NCBI GenBank assembly: GCA_023404675.1
Contig: JAEYAW010000034.1
Span: forward strand, 124,001-188,000
Reading direction: 5' to 3'
From: Pseudomonadota bacterium
GTDB taxonomy: Bacteria; Pseudomonadota; Alphaproteobacteria; Rhizobiales; Xanthobacteraceae
Length of the DNA: 64,000 nucleotides
Shown: in pieces, positions 17,699 through 27,233 of the stretch
Numbering within the stretch: position 1 is the first letter of the stretch
How the letters are laid out: each line of letters starts with the position of its first letter
Notes under the pieces: model-generated
Database searches by the model: none
The model's input: the letters and a program-made list of their open reading frames with translations, nothing else
Told to the model about the DNA's origin: nothing
Position numbers and translations under genes: made by a program

Positions 17699-18015
17699 TT
17701 CTTTCCCAGCAGGTACTTCTGCGCGACGTTGTCGAGCATCGCATCGGCGAGCATGCGCTTCAGCTTGGCGTTCTCGTCCTCGAGCGCCCGCAGCCGCTTG
17801 GCCTCCGACACGTCCATCCCGCCGAAACGGGCCTTCCACTTGTAGATACTGGCGTCGCTGACCCCGTGCTTCCTGCACAGGTACGAGACCGGCACCCCGG
17901 CCTCGTGCTCTTTCAGAATGCCGATGATCTGCTTCTGTATTCGGTCCGGTGTCGTCAACCCCGATGATGGCACGTCGCGGGTTCTTTGCTTCTGTCCGTG
18001 GTCGAGGATCGCCAC
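17692..18015 (-). mobile_element. IS3-family transposase OrfA (remnant element)
   Basis: The frame holds a complete OrfA core: QIIGILKEHEAGVPVSYLCR, KHGVSDASIYKWKARFGGMD (HTH), then a leucine-rich zipper region RLRALEDENAKLKRMLADAM ending GKKW. OrfA binds the IS ends and is needed with OrfB for transposition. The usual start region (MRKSRFTEEQ-like) is altered to LTTPDRIQKQ and the frame runs on upstream to 18015, so the true start is uncertain. The stop overlaps the start of the truncated orfB by 7 bp. Possible terminal sequence GAACCGGTCATTCC lies just upstream. The element is dead because orfB is truncated. Confidence 0.8.
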
Positions 18016-18151
18016 ATGATGGTGTTCGATGGAATGACCGGTTCAAGCTCTTCGGCGTGCTCGGCCGCGTCAGCGGCTGCGACGACAGATCATACGAACT
18101 CAATCATCCCACGCCCCGCGACGGGCGTTCAGAGAACCACAGCCGGGTCGA

Positions 18152-19174
18152 TCACGCCGCGGCCGCAGTCCATCGGAATTCCGTGCCGCTCCGCCACATG
18201 CTGTGAAGAACGACCGCCATCTTCCGAGCCAGAGCGACCTTCGCCCGCTTACTTCCCTGACGCTGAGCGATACGCACCGCCCAGGCCTTCATCGGTGACC
18301 AGCGTGTGCTTGGTCGCAGGATGACATTGGCGGCCTCGAACAGCGCAGTTCGCGTCTCGCCGTCGCCCACTTTGGTGATCCGTCCGGTCCGATCGATCTC
18401 GCCCGATTGATACCGCCGAGGTGTGAGCCCAAGATAAGCCCCGACGGACCGGGAGCGGGCGAAACGCTCGGGCGCATCGATGGTTGCTCTGAATGTCAGG
18501 GCGGAAACCGGCCCGATCCCGGGCATGGTCGTCAACAGGCGGCAGACCGGATCATTCCGGACAACCTGAACGACCAGGCGGTGAAGGCGCTGGTATTCCT
18601 GCATCAGTGCGTCCCGGGCCGCCAATAGGGGAGCCATAACCTCAGCCAGGATGGCGTTGTTTCCAACCAGATCTCGGACACGGGAGGCAAATCCGGCACG
18701 CGACACGATGCCGACTTTCAAGCCGAAGGGACGGAGCAATCCGCGAAGTGTCTGCTCTGAAGCGGCGATGGAGCGGATCAGATGCTTGCGTGCCGTCACC
18801 AGCGTTCGGGCATGCTGGCTGCCGATGCTCTTCACGTGCACGACCTTGTACCAGCCAGCCCTGACCACCTGGGCAATGCCGCGCGCGTCGTTCCGATCGG
18901 TCTTGACGGGCATTGCTGACAACGCCGCCTTCACCTGCCGCGCCTCCAGACTGATGGCGGGAAAACCAAGCTCCGTCAGACCCGCAGTCAGCCATTCCGA
19001 CATCGGCCCGGCCTCAAGCCCAATCCTCGCGATCCGATCCCGCCAGGGCTGGAGACACTGTGAGATGGCGGACGCCTCCGACGCCACGCTCGTCTCCTTC
19101 AGGATTTGACCTTCCTGGTCGATAACACAGATGGCTACCGAGTTCAGAGAGACATCAAGACCGACGTACACCAT
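18152..19174 (-). mobile_element. IS110-family transposase
   Basis: 340 residues from ATG 19174 (MVYVGLDVSLNSVAICVIDQ). The N-terminal DEDD RuvC-like nuclease domain has GLDVSLN and KTDRNDARGIAQVVRAG; the C-terminal transposase_20 domain has LLTTMPGIGPVSALTFRATI and SVGAYLGLTPRRYQSGEIDR with the conserved serine nucleophile region. This is the IS110/IS1111 family, which moves without DDE chemistry and normally lacks terminal inverted repeats; recent work shows family members use a bridge RNA from a non-coding end. The frame looks intact, so the copy may be active. The 292 bp upstream (19175-19466) or the 136 bp downstream would hold the non-coding ends. The longer frame to 19309 has no ribosome site. 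Confidence 0.93.
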
Positions 19175-19466
19175 GGGGACCTCCCGGCGCTGGGTTCGGA
19201 CCCCGATCGTCCTCTGCGCCGCGAAAGGCCGCAAACGGGTCAGGAGATCAGGACCGAATACCCCATCTCTTCCGTGAAGCGGCTGCGCCTCATGTTCCAG
19301 TCCTCTCATTGGGCCAGAACGAACTTCAAGCTGGATTAGACAGGAGGGGCAACGTCACAAGCGGGAAGCGAAGCGGCTTGATGAAGCTCCGAAGCGCTCC
19401 CTTGTTCGCGTCCAGCCACCGGCACCGCAACCTGAAAGCGGCAGGTCTCAACCACCAAAACTGTTT

Positions 19467-19625
19467 GTGGGCATCGCAGAGGCTGCGCGCATGATGGGGA
19501 TCAGCCGCCGCACTCTCTATAACGAAATAGCCGCCTCACGCATCGCGGTGAAGAAAGCGGGCAAGCGCACTTTGATCGCTACCTCAGCCATTGCCGCCTG
19601 GTTCGAAGACCTGCCGCAGCGCTGA
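19467..19625 (+). CDS. Small AlpA/excisionase-like HTH protein
   Basis: A short frame, in which the GTG at 19467 and the ATG at 19491 are possible starts, encodes GIAEAARMMGISRRTLYNEI followed by AASRIAVKKAGKRTLIATSA and IAAWFEDLPQR. This is the MerR/AlpA/excisionase helix-turn-helix (HTH_17) with the typical beta-hairpin 'wing' GKRTLI. Such proteins act as recombination directionality factors or regulators in integrative elements. The frame is open further upstream (reading QPPKLF just before), so the 5' end could lie closer to the IS110 element or have been cut by it. It is the only rightward gene before the defence operon. Confidence 0.65.
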   Translation: MGIAEAARMMGISRRTLYNEIAASRIAVKKAGKRTLIATSAIAAWFEDLPQR

Positions 19626-19680
19626 CGTCTTTTTCGATATTGCGGTTTGCAGCTGCAAACCGGACTAGCCATAGCGGCAA

Positions 19681-19799
19681 TGAGCGGGGGAGGACGCTCA
19701 AGGCCGCGCGCAGCGCGCCCGAAACGGGTTGCCTTGACCGTCCGGGGGCCTCAGGCCCGTCTCTCCCTGGTGAGTTATAGAGTGTCTTTCTATAGCTCA
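19681..19799. repeat. Cluster of three hairpins in intergenic DNA
   Basis: Three inverted repeats lie within 120 bp: TGAGCG (19681-19686) with CGCTCA (19695-19700); GGGCC (19746-19750) with GGCCC (19754-19758); and TGAGTTATAGA (19771-19781) with TCTATAGCTCA (19789-19799), the last pairing over 11 bp with one G-T wobble. No T-run follows on either strand, so they are not standard terminators. Candidate roles are an origin of transfer, an attachment/recombination region, or a structured 3' end for the DUF2971 transcript. Confidence 0.4.
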
Positions 19800-19815
19800 T
19801 GCTAAAACGGGAAGT

Positions 19816-20724
19816 TCAGGAAATCAGTAGCTGGTAGGTATCGGCCGAGCGGCAGGCTCTCCAGATTGGAATTCCATCGGCAGCTTCACGAATCTGGCCA
19901 AGGTAGGTGTCGGACATCCGTTCCCCAACGACGATGGTCTTAATGGCTGCATTCGAATAGGATAACATCAGCGGCTGGTGATCATTGCGGCCTGAGGGGA
20001 TGAGCAGACGCCTTTCACGTTCATACTGCCATTGCAATGGTTTTGAAGCGAAGGCGTGCTGCCACATCCTTCTCATGTTCGTAAGTGCAACATCAATTGC
20101 TGCCCGGTAGTCGGAAGCGATGCCGTCCAAAATTGACTTGCCCAGGTATTTTGCCCGGGCTTCCTCCCCTAGCGCCATGACGTGGAAATCTTCCTGATCA
20201 CAGGCGATGGCATAAACGAAGCTGTCTACGATCGGCGGATTATCCATGTATGCAACATCAGCAATCCACCCCTCGGGTGCAGCTTTCTCGATCTCATTCT
20301 CATCAAAAACGATGCAGAAGCCTCTGAGTCCATCTGCATAATGTGACCACATGAGCAGATTGTCAGCGTCCGACCCGAAACACGCGATCCTCATGCCATC
20401 GTACATGGCGCGAAAATCCGGCTGCGCGTCGACGAGGCCTTCAAAGTACTCAGTGGAATGTTCCAGCGCATCCTGAAGACGATCCTCCTCGAAACCCCAT
20501 TCCCTGATAGCAGCGATGAAGCGGGCTCGCTCCTTTTCCAGAGACGGAATGCCCTGATAAACGCGGGCCCAGAATTCGAACGGGTCATTGAAAGCAGCGT
20601 AATGTTGACAATAGATCGCGCGGTTACGAAGATTCTCAAGTGAATGAGCATTTGGCGCGCAGAACTTCAGCAGGCCGGGCCGCTGTGCTGGAGATGCGCC
20701 TAGTATCAGATTTTCTGCAACCAC
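19816..20724 (-). CDS. DUF2971 domain protein, last gene of DISARM-like operon
   Basis: 302 residues with the DUF2971 layout: N-terminal SLENLRNRAIYCQHYAAFND with FNDPFEFWAR, the diagnostic NLLMWSHYADGLRGFCIVFD, and C-terminal EREWRR-like positions here YERERRLLIPSGR. DUF2971 proteins are common in prophages and defence islands; their biochemical role is not established. The gene overlaps the NERD-helicase gene by 19 bp, so it is clearly the fifth gene of the leftward operon and not a stray neighbour. It could be an effector or a sensor for the system; this is inference. After its stop there is about 190 bp containing only the hairpin cluster. Confidence 0.85.
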   Translation of the reverse strand: MVAENLILGASPAQRPGLLKFCAPNAHSLENLRNRAIYCQHYAAFNDPFEFWARVYQGIPSLEKERARFIAAIREWGFEEDRLQDALEHSTEYFEGLVDAQPDFRAMYDGMRIACFGSDADNLLMWSHYADGLRGFCIVFDENEIEKAAPEGWIADVAYMDNPPIVDSFVYAIACDQEDFHVMALGEEARAKYLGKSILDGIASDYRAAIDVALTNMRRMWQHAFASKPLQWQYERERRLLIPSGRNDHQPLMLSYSNAAIKTIVVGERMSDTYLGQIREAADGIPIWRACRSADTYQLLIS

Positions 20725-22322
20725 GACAGGATCGGATCCTCTCCGAATACCGAAAGAAGCACGCGCGGGCGGGAAATCGCAACGTATGCCAGTTCCTGGA
20801 AGTCGGCGATTTCTTTTGTTGCTGCAAAGAGCACGACCTGTCTCTCCAGCCCCTTGAAGTCGCGGACATGTTCGACGGTTATTCCGTCAAACGCAGAGGT
20901 CTGCCGTGCAAGGACGCCGACCATATCGTCGTTTACGGCCAGGATGGCGATCCTCTCCGGATGGATGCCGTCATCCTCAGTCAAGGAACGGAGGCGTGCC
21001 ATCAGATTGACCGGGATGCTGGCCTGACTGCACCTGTTCCACTCGACAGCCGGCCCCTGAGGTCCGTCTGCGGTGATCTCGAAGCCCTGGTAAAAACGGC
21101 TTGCAGCAGAATGAATATGACGGGTGTTTCTCAGGTTACGTGTCAGTCGCATTGGCACGGCGCTGAACGAAGCGAGCTGCGTTGCCACGTCTCCGTAAAC
21201 GTTCTGGTTGGTGTCATAGAAGGCATGCAGTTTTGATGTTTTCTGATCCTTCAGCAGTTCCTCGATCACAATCCACCAGTGCGCGCGTACGTCCTGCGCT
21301 TCGTCCACGACAATCGCATCGAAGCGAAGATCGGGCCGCGCGCGCGCTGCTGCTGCCAGCGACTCCATGGCCGTATCGGTAGGGATGGCGTCACACTGCT
21401 CGACCTTCACGCCCGCTTCCTTTGCCAGCTGCATGCACAGCTCGGAGAGGCTGAATACATGAACGGGCGCCCTGCGAACGGTTTCGCGCAGATGCGCCGC
21501 CAGATTGCGACCGACACAGAGAAGCGCCGTTCTGAGGCCCATTTCGGCCAGCCTGACGGCATCCTCCATCGCGACAATGGTCTTGCCCGTACCCGCACCG
21601 CCGCCTGCCGCGACCCGCGGCAGATGCATGAATGATGAGAGTATGAAGAACTGTTGTGGCGTCAGCGCAGCGATAACCTCTTCGTCGTCATCGAAGTGGT
21701 GGGCAAGGGGGACGCGCAGATTGATCGGTTTGGCCAGAAGCTCTTCGAAGGCCCTGACGCCCTCAGGCCCAAGTTCACCCGTGTTTTCCCCTGACAGTCT
21801 GCTCCTGACCCAGTCGCCGATGCGGGGTATCTCAGGCCTGCAGCAGAATAGATCACGCGGTTTATCGGCCCCAAGGTGATCTGGAAGCGACGATGCATCC
21901 GGAAACACCACGCCATGGCGCATGCGGATGAAGCGGCCAGGCCAGCTCTCCATTTCCTTGACCTTGTCGAGCAGTCGGTGCTTGGAGGATCTGGCCTGCT
22001 CGACCGGGTTTTTGATGATGTGCCGGATCCCGTTCCGGTCTTCACTGATCCAGACATCCGTCTCCGGGTCCCAGGAAATGCCGCCGCCTTTCACTTCTAT
22101 GGTGAGGTAGCCGCGAACCGGATGTACGACCACGAAGTCAGCTTCACCCTCCTTTTCCTCGCCGTATGCATTCAGACCGAGCCAGGGCCTGCTGTAGAAG
22201 ATGGTCCATTCGGGCCCTAGGGCAGCATGCAGCGCGTCATACACGCGCACCTCTGCACTTCTCTGTTCATTGTCGCGGACCTGCCTGGGCAGGCGCGCTG
22301 GCCACATCCGCGCGCCCGTCAT
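20706..22322 (-). CDS. NERD nuclease-related domain fused to SF1 helicase
   Basis: 538 residues. Residues about 20-130 form a NERD domain with the PD-(D/E)XK-like residues D62, E76 and K78 (in GEADFVVV and YLTIEVKGG). The SF1 (UvrD-like) helicase follows: Walker A AGGGAGTGKT at 239-248, Walker B VVDEAQD at 338-344, and a late HVRDFKGLERQVVLF with ELAYVAISRPR (motifs V-VI). The helicase is compact; 1B/2B insertions of UvrD are reduced. The product should translocate on and perhaps cut DNA. It overlaps the drmB-like gene by 4 bp and the DUF2971 gene by 19 bp. No NERD helicase belongs to the published DISARM gene sets as I know them, so it is a distinguishing part here. Confidence 0.88.
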   Translation of the reverse strand: MTGARMWPARLPRQVRDNEQRSAEVRVYDALHAALGPEWTIFYSRPWLGLNAYGEEKEGEADFVVVHPVRGYLTIEVKGGGISWDPETDVWISEDRNGIRHIIKNPVEQARSSKHRLLDKVKEMESWPGRFIRMRHGVVFPDASSLPDHLGADKPRDLFCCRPEIPRIGDWVRSRLSGENTGELGPEGVRAFEELLAKPINLRVPLAHHFDDDEEVIAALTPQQFFILSSFMHLPRVAAGGGAGTGKTIVAMEDAVRLAEMGLRTALLCVGRNLAAHLRETVRRAPVHVFSLSELCMQLAKEAGVKVEQCDAIPTDTAMESLAAAARARPDLRFDAIVVDEAQDVRAHWWIVIEELLKDQKTSKLHAFYDTNQNVYGDVATQLASFSAVPMRLTRNLRNTRHIHSAASRFYQGFEITADGPQGPAVEWNRCSQASIPVNLMARLRSLTEDDGIHPERIAILAVNDDMVGVLARQTSAFDGITVEHVRDFKGLERQVVLFAATKEIADFQELAYVAISRPRVLLSVFGEDPILSWLQKI

Positions 22323-24145
22323 GATTTGTCCTGCCCAATGAGCTCCGCGAAGTAACCCGCTTCAGGGTGGTCCGGCGTTCCCACCAGCATCGCGCGATCG
22401 AGAAACCGGTTGAACTCTTCGCAGGATGTCTCGGACGACAGCACACACGAGTGGCATGCTGCCAGCGACAGACCATCATCGGGCGTCAGCATGTCCTCGA
22501 TGCACAGCGGATCGGATGAACACCACTCCTGCGATCGGATGGCCGCCTTGACCGTCCGCTCGATGCGATGCGGCTCGCCCTGACGCTGCAGCCCCCCCAG
22601 AGTGCCATCGTCATCCGTAGTGGCGGTATAGATGAGCAGGCCGGCCATGGGATGTTCGCCATCATCGACGTACAGTCTCTCGCGCAGGGCGGTGGAAGAG
22701 TATCCGCAGTCAAGCGTGAGCTGCCGCATCAGCGCATGGGCAAAGGTATGGATTAACAGGAAACGGGCAGTGATGATCCGTTCTGGACGACCTTCACCAT
22801 GCCGCGCCCGCCACTCGGCGGCCCAGCGGTCGTTGATTTTCGCTGCGCGTGCCTGGACGGCTGGACGGGCTTCCCATTCAGCGAGGCGTTTTTCGTCCAG
22901 CTCAAGGAAGATACCTTCACCGCGTACTTCAATGGCTGGCAGCCACTCAAGGGGCGTCAGGGAGAGCGGTGCAGCCGGCGCCGCGCTGTCCCCTGGAGGA
23001 AGAATTCTGGTGAACCCGGTCATCGCCCGGACCTCACGCAAGCGTGTTGCCTTTACCAGACGTCCAATCAGCGGCCTGATCGGCTCGGGAACGGTCTGCG
23101 GCCGGATTTCGAATTCGCGATCAATGCCCTTGACGTAAATGCCTCCGGTAAACTGTCGGTACTCCTCGAGACGCAGGTTATCCGTATTGATTGAATTCTC
23201 GGCCGCGATGCGTCGCTCGACCTCAACCTCAAACTGCTCGGGCGACATGTCGAGTTCGCGCAGAACCGGAGCAAGAAGGCTGCCCGCAAGGATCTTCACC
23301 TGCCTTGGCCGATCTTCGGGCATGACGCCCACGATGAGCTCCCATGCCATGCCAATGGCTTCCTTGAGCCGATCCGAGAACGGCGGGATGCTCAGCGCAG
23401 ACTCGATGACAGGAAAATAGAGGTTCGATGCACCGCGCTGGACTGCGCGCAGCTGATGGGTACAGGGTTCTGGTTTTGCCGCGAGCCACGGTCGATGTCC
23501 GCGGCAGGAAGGCATGCGCGTTGTCTCACGTGACGAGAATATGCCGTCCATCGATTTGCGGGCGCCGCAGTCGTCGCAGCTCAGAATAAGTCCGGCCAGA
23601 CCGGCCTGCTCGGAGACAAGTTTCAGGAAGCCGCGCGTATTTCTGCATCCGGCACCGTGGTCGACCCACATGTGCCACGGAAACTCGTCCAGATGTCCGC
23701 CCTCACACGCAGTCACGAAACGAACGGGTACAACATAGACCTCCCTGCGACCGGGCGCGGCCTGCGTGCATTTCGGGCAGTAGCGACCAGCCTCGCCAGG
23801 TTTGTCAGCCCACATGTCCTCACGGCCGATCCGGTCACACTGCGGACACTGAAGCCATGACGGGAACCTGATGGCGACGAGCGCGCGCTCGTCCTTCTCC
23901 CTGAGGGGATCGCGGACAGGCGGCAGCCGGAAGCCGCGCTTGCCCAGTTTACGCTCCAGGCGCTCTTCGTGGATCGTCTGTTCGTTGACGAGCCCCTTGG
24001 GCTGAAAGTTGTGGTCCCATTCCTCGAGACCGGCTGCAACCGCCGATATGGTTGCCTTGTCTGCGCGAAAATCCACAACGGACCCGGGGCCGAAAGTTGC
24101 AACGGCCGCACTTCTTCTGATCTCACCAAGTTCCTTATTGGCCAT
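22319..24145 (-). CDS. drmB: DrmB-like DUF1998 protein of a DISARM-like system
   Basis: 608 residues. It starts MANKELGEIRRSAAVATFGP, a DrmB-type opening. Cysteine pairs C100/C103 and C123/C126 form a zinc ribbon, then comes the family motif VTACEGGHLDEFPWHMW (about 144-160) and another pair at C190/C193. The C-terminal DUF1998 part has HTFAHALMRQLTLDCGYSST, AGLLIYTATTDDDGTLGGLQ and a cysteine cluster ACHSCVLSSETSCEEFNRFL. In DISARM, DrmB works in complex with the DrmA helicase on incoming phage DNA. The start overlaps the drmA-like gene by 11 bp. Domain order and length fit DrmB well; the symbol reflects homology by eye, not a database hit. Confidence 0.85.
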   Translation of the reverse strand: MANKELGEIRRSAAVATFGPGSVVDFRADKATISAVAAGLEEWDHNFQPKGLVNEQTIHEERLERKLGKRGFRLPPVRDPLREKDERALVAIRFPSWLQCPQCDRIGREDMWADKPGEAGRYCPKCTQAAPGRREVYVVPVRFVTACEGGHLDEFPWHMWVDHGAGCRNTRGFLKLVSEQAGLAGLILSCDDCGARKSMDGIFSSRETTRMPSCRGHRPWLAAKPEPCTHQLRAVQRGASNLYFPVIESALSIPPFSDRLKEAIGMAWELIVGVMPEDRPRQVKILAGSLLAPVLRELDMSPEQFEVEVERRIAAENSINTDNLRLEEYRQFTGGIYVKGIDREFEIRPQTVPEPIRPLIGRLVKATRLREVRAMTGFTRILPPGDSAAPAAPLSLTPLEWLPAIEVRGEGIFLELDEKRLAEWEARPAVQARAAKINDRWAAEWRARHGEGRPERIITARFLLIHTFAHALMRQLTLDCGYSSTALRERLYVDDGEHPMAGLLIYTATTDDDGTLGGLQRQGEPHRIERTVKAAIRSQEWCSSDPLCIEDMLTPDDGLSLAACHSCVLSSETSCEEFNRFLDRAMLVGTPDHPEAGYFAELIGQDKS

Positions 24146-27100
24146 CGGTCCTCGCCCTCAGCACTTCGGCCAGCCTGTAGTTGGTGGATGGCTCGACGCC
24201 ACGCATGGAGCTGGGCGTCGGCCACGCCTGACCGACGCTGCGCCCCGATGCACGCTTTGCGGCTGCCTCTTCGGCGCCCTGAAGCAGCGTGTCTTTCACG
24301 AACCGGTTCCAGTATTCCTTGGGCGCCCGTCGGATCCATTTCTTGAGAAGATCCTGCAGCTCGGATCTGACGTCCGTTTCCATGCTGTCGACCCGCGCGG
24401 CTCGCGCCGCTACGCGTTCAATGAGCTCGCGCGCCCTGTCGATCGCCTGATCATCCAGTGCGGGGCTCTGCAGCATGCCCGGTACCACATGCCGGACAAT
24501 GGCAACGAGGACAGCGTGCAGGGCGCGATCGCGGGCGCGTGAAGCAAAGGGCGTTACGCTGGTAGCCTCGACTTCCCGATAAAGGGTGGCATGCCAAGTG
24601 CGGAAAGTCTCATAATGCGACCGGTCACGGGGCTTGCCGTTGTTCAGCGCGGCAACCACCAGTCCGGGGACACGGCCACGACCGACGCGGCTTGTTGCCT
24701 GGATGTACTCCGCCATGGTCTTGGGCTGACCGTTGACGAGCATGAGGCCAAGCCGTTCGATGTCGACGCCGACACTGATCATGTTTGTCGCCAGCAGCAC
24801 ATCTACGGCAGCATCGTCGCCGGCGCGGCGTTTGAGCTGATCCAGCATGTCGCGGATTTCCTTCTGCGACCTGCGGGACGTAAGCTCCTCCACGCATTTC
24901 AGTTCACGCTCCTGCTCGCCAGCGCGGGCTTTCGCGATAAGACCGATCGTGTCGTAAACGTCGTCCTGCATGAGGACGAGTGCTCCACCAAGTTCGCGCA
25001 GCGAGTTGAAGTAGGCGACGAGCGTCCAGTAATAATCGCGCTCTGACGCCGGCAGGACGGCAAGCGACGTCTGCAGCAGCGATGCGGAAACGGCCTGCAG
25101 CGTAAATTTGGCCGAACGTCCTGCCGTGGTCACGCCAACGTATCGACGGCCGGGCAGGTTCGGGTCCGTGACGGTGAAGCCAGAGTCTGCGGCCGTGAGC
25201 CCCGGGGGTGGAAACTGACACGTGTCGCGGTCAAACAGCGCCTGCACCTGTTCGGATGCACGTCGGATGGTCGCCGTAGAACCAATGATTTTCGGACGCG
25301 TGCCGTTCGCTGAAAGAATCAGGTCCAGCGCGGATTCGTAAAGGCCGGCAAGAGTGCCAAGCGGCCCTGAAATCAGGTGCAGCTCGTCCTGCAGCACCAG
25401 CTGGGGCTGCATTCCGGCGTTCACCGCAAACAGCGCGGATGTTTCTTTCTTCCGGACGATCTGCGCGAACTTGTCGACCGTACCAATGAGCAGTGTCGGC
25501 CGGAATGCATATACGTCCTGATCGACGGTCCAGACCGGCAACGGCTCTGATCCCGAGAGGGTGCAGCCTGTCGTGGTACAGGTTACGAAGACAGGGTCCG
25601 TGGTCCGACGCTGCACGTAGGTCAGTGGCCTGGTGCAGCAGGGACATGCCGTGAGCTGGCGCGGCGAGGACTTGGTCGAGTCCTTGACACTGTCAAAAGC
25701 CGCTTGGCGCGTGTTGGGTGTTGCATCACCTCCGACCCACAGGCCGATGGCAAATGGAACAGTGCCAAGCCGGGATGCGAGGCTCGTGGGGATTGCGCCT
25801 CGCCGGACTGCCTCGCAGGCACAGATCATCGCGGCCGCACGCATGAACTGCTGTGTCGTGAGAAGACGCAGCGTGTACCGCATGATGACAGCAACGCCCG
25901 CGCCATCATCAGGTTTTGCCGAAGAGAGACGTCTGTAGAAGGCGATGAAGGCAATCAGGCCGAGATATGCTTCGGTCTTGCCGCCGCCGGTCGGGAACCA
26001 GAGAAGATCCATGACTCCGCGATGTTCATGGTCGCCCCGGACCGAACTCTGAAGGGTCAGCAGAAGGAACCCTAGCTGGAATGGCCGCCAGCGCAGGGCA
26101 CTCTTCTCCGACCAGTTTCGCTGGGTGTTCATCACAAGATTTGACAGGCGGAAGGCGTCTGCGGCGTTAGTGTCAGCAACCAGGAAATCAGCACCGACAC
26201 GCATGCGCTCACATACGTCTTCCGCGGTCCTGATGTGCCGGGCCGCCGTTCGCGCGCGATCGCCGGCAAGGCCGGAAGCATCAGTTTTCTGAAGCTTTAT
26301 CCAGGACGAGTAGGCGTCGCAGAGCCGTTTCAGTCCGGCATGAATTTCCTTCGTGGACGCCCGTGACAGCCAGACTGATGACAGCGGATCAATACCATCG
26401 CCTGCCAGCTTCCGGAAAAGCTCATGCCCATCGGGGCTGACTGCCGGGACGATGCTCTGGGGGATCCATGTCGTGCGGACTGCACGCGCGGCGTGACTGT
26501 CCTCGGGGTCAACCGTCCAGTCTGCCGAGCAGGTATGGCCCGCGGCGAACTCGCGCGCGTGCTGATACAGAAGGTCACCCGAGAAATCGTCGTCATCCAC
26601 CGGTGAGCGGCGGCTGGGTCGCGATACCAGCCTTGTGCCCCTGTCAGGTGTGACTTCAAAGCCGGTCTGAAAGATGGTTGCCTGTTCCGCGGCGGCCCTC
26701 GTTGGTTCCGCCGGTGTCGCATCGTTGACGAGAGTCACCGTACAGAGAAGGCCTCCGTCGTACGGTACGCTGCGGATATGGAGGCGCAGATCCCTTACAT
26801 CGCCCGATACAACCGCCTTCGTGATGATGCCCGGGGTTACGTCGACGGCAATTGGTTCTGGTACATGCTGCTGGCGCTGCCATTTTCCATGGGCTTCACG
26901 GTAGGTGCCAAAATGGATGGCTACAAGAATCCGGGGCGTGGCGCCGGCGGAGGCAGAGACCGCGAACGAGATTCCTGCGGTCGAGGGGCGGCGCATGGCA
27001 ACTGCCTGAGCCTGGGCCTGGTCGGCAGAATCGGCGCCATCATCTTCTCCACCTGATGATGCGTCGAGCTTCTCATCTTCTTCTGGCGCGATCGCCGTGT

Positions 27101-27233
27101 TCTTGGGCCAGAGAATGCCCGAAACGTAAACATCTGCAGGTCTGGACTCCAGAAGCTCATCAGTGGCGCGCGGCCCAACGAGATCGTCTTCCAGCCTTGC
27201 AACAAGCACTTCGCGGGGAGCCATCGTGTTCAT
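24135..27233 (-). CDS. drmA: DrmA-like SF2 helicase of a DISARM-like system
   Basis: 1032 residues. A long N-terminal region (about 1-380) with an acidic linker (EEDEKLDASSGGEDDGADSA) precedes an SF2 helicase core: Walker A FPTGGGKTEAYLG at 413-424, a zinc-binding insert CPCC at 530-533 with C552/C557, DELH box at 616-619, GSTATI (motif III), VGVDIERLG and QATSRVGRG (motifs V/VI, about 821-853). The DELH box, the Cys insert, and 'TMAEYIQATSRVGRG' are characteristic of DrmA. DrmA-DrmB form the DNA-loading and translocating core of DISARM. It overlaps the UvrD-like gene by 4 bp and drmB-like by 11 bp, so the products are likely made in fixed ratio. Confidence 0.88.
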   Translation of the reverse strand: MNTMAPREVLVARLEDDLVGPRATDELLESRPADVYVSGILWPKNTAIAPEEDEKLDASSGGEDDGADSADQAQAQAVAMRRPSTAGISFAVSASAGATPRILVAIHFGTYREAHGKWQRQQHVPEPIAVDVTPGIITKAVVSGDVRDLRLHIRSVPYDGGLLCTVTLVNDATPAEPTRAAAEQATIFQTGFEVTPDRGTRLVSRPSRRSPVDDDDFSGDLLYQHAREFAAGHTCSADWTVDPEDSHAARAVRTTWIPQSIVPAVSPDGHELFRKLAGDGIDPLSSVWLSRASTKEIHAGLKRLCDAYSSWIKLQKTDASGLAGDRARTAARHIRTAEDVCERMRVGADFLVADTNAADAFRLSNLVMNTQRNWSEKSALRWRPFQLGFLLLTLQSSVRGDHEHRGVMDLLWFPTGGGKTEAYLGLIAFIAFYRRLSSAKPDDGAGVAVIMRYTLRLLTTQQFMRAAAMICACEAVRRGAIPTSLASRLGTVPFAIGLWVGGDATPNTRQAAFDSVKDSTKSSPRQLTACPCCTRPLTYVQRRTTDPVFVTCTTTGCTLSGSEPLPVWTVDQDVYAFRPTLLIGTVDKFAQIVRKKETSALFAVNAGMQPQLVLQDELHLISGPLGTLAGLYESALDLILSANGTRPKIIGSTATIRRASEQVQALFDRDTCQFPPPGLTAADSGFTVTDPNLPGRRYVGVTTAGRSAKFTLQAVSASLLQTSLAVLPASERDYYWTLVAYFNSLRELGGALVLMQDDVYDTIGLIAKARAGEQERELKCVEELTSRRSQKEIRDMLDQLKRRAGDDAAVDVLLATNMISVGVDIERLGLMLVNGQPKTMAEYIQATSRVGRGRVPGLVVAALNNGKPRDRSHYETFRTWHATLYREVEATSVTPFASRARDRALHAVLVAIVRHVVPGMLQSPALDDQAIDRARELIERVAARAARVDSMETDVRSELQDLLKKWIRRAPKEYWNRFVKDTLLQGAEEAAAKRASGRSVGQAWPTPSSMRGVEPSTNYRLAEVLRARTDGQ

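Noticed and set aside
16426..19815. A second copy of the tRNA-Ser 3' end as left attachment site
   Set aside because: Read for the tRNA 3' sequence on both strands; none was found, and large serine recombinases do not require a tRNA target.
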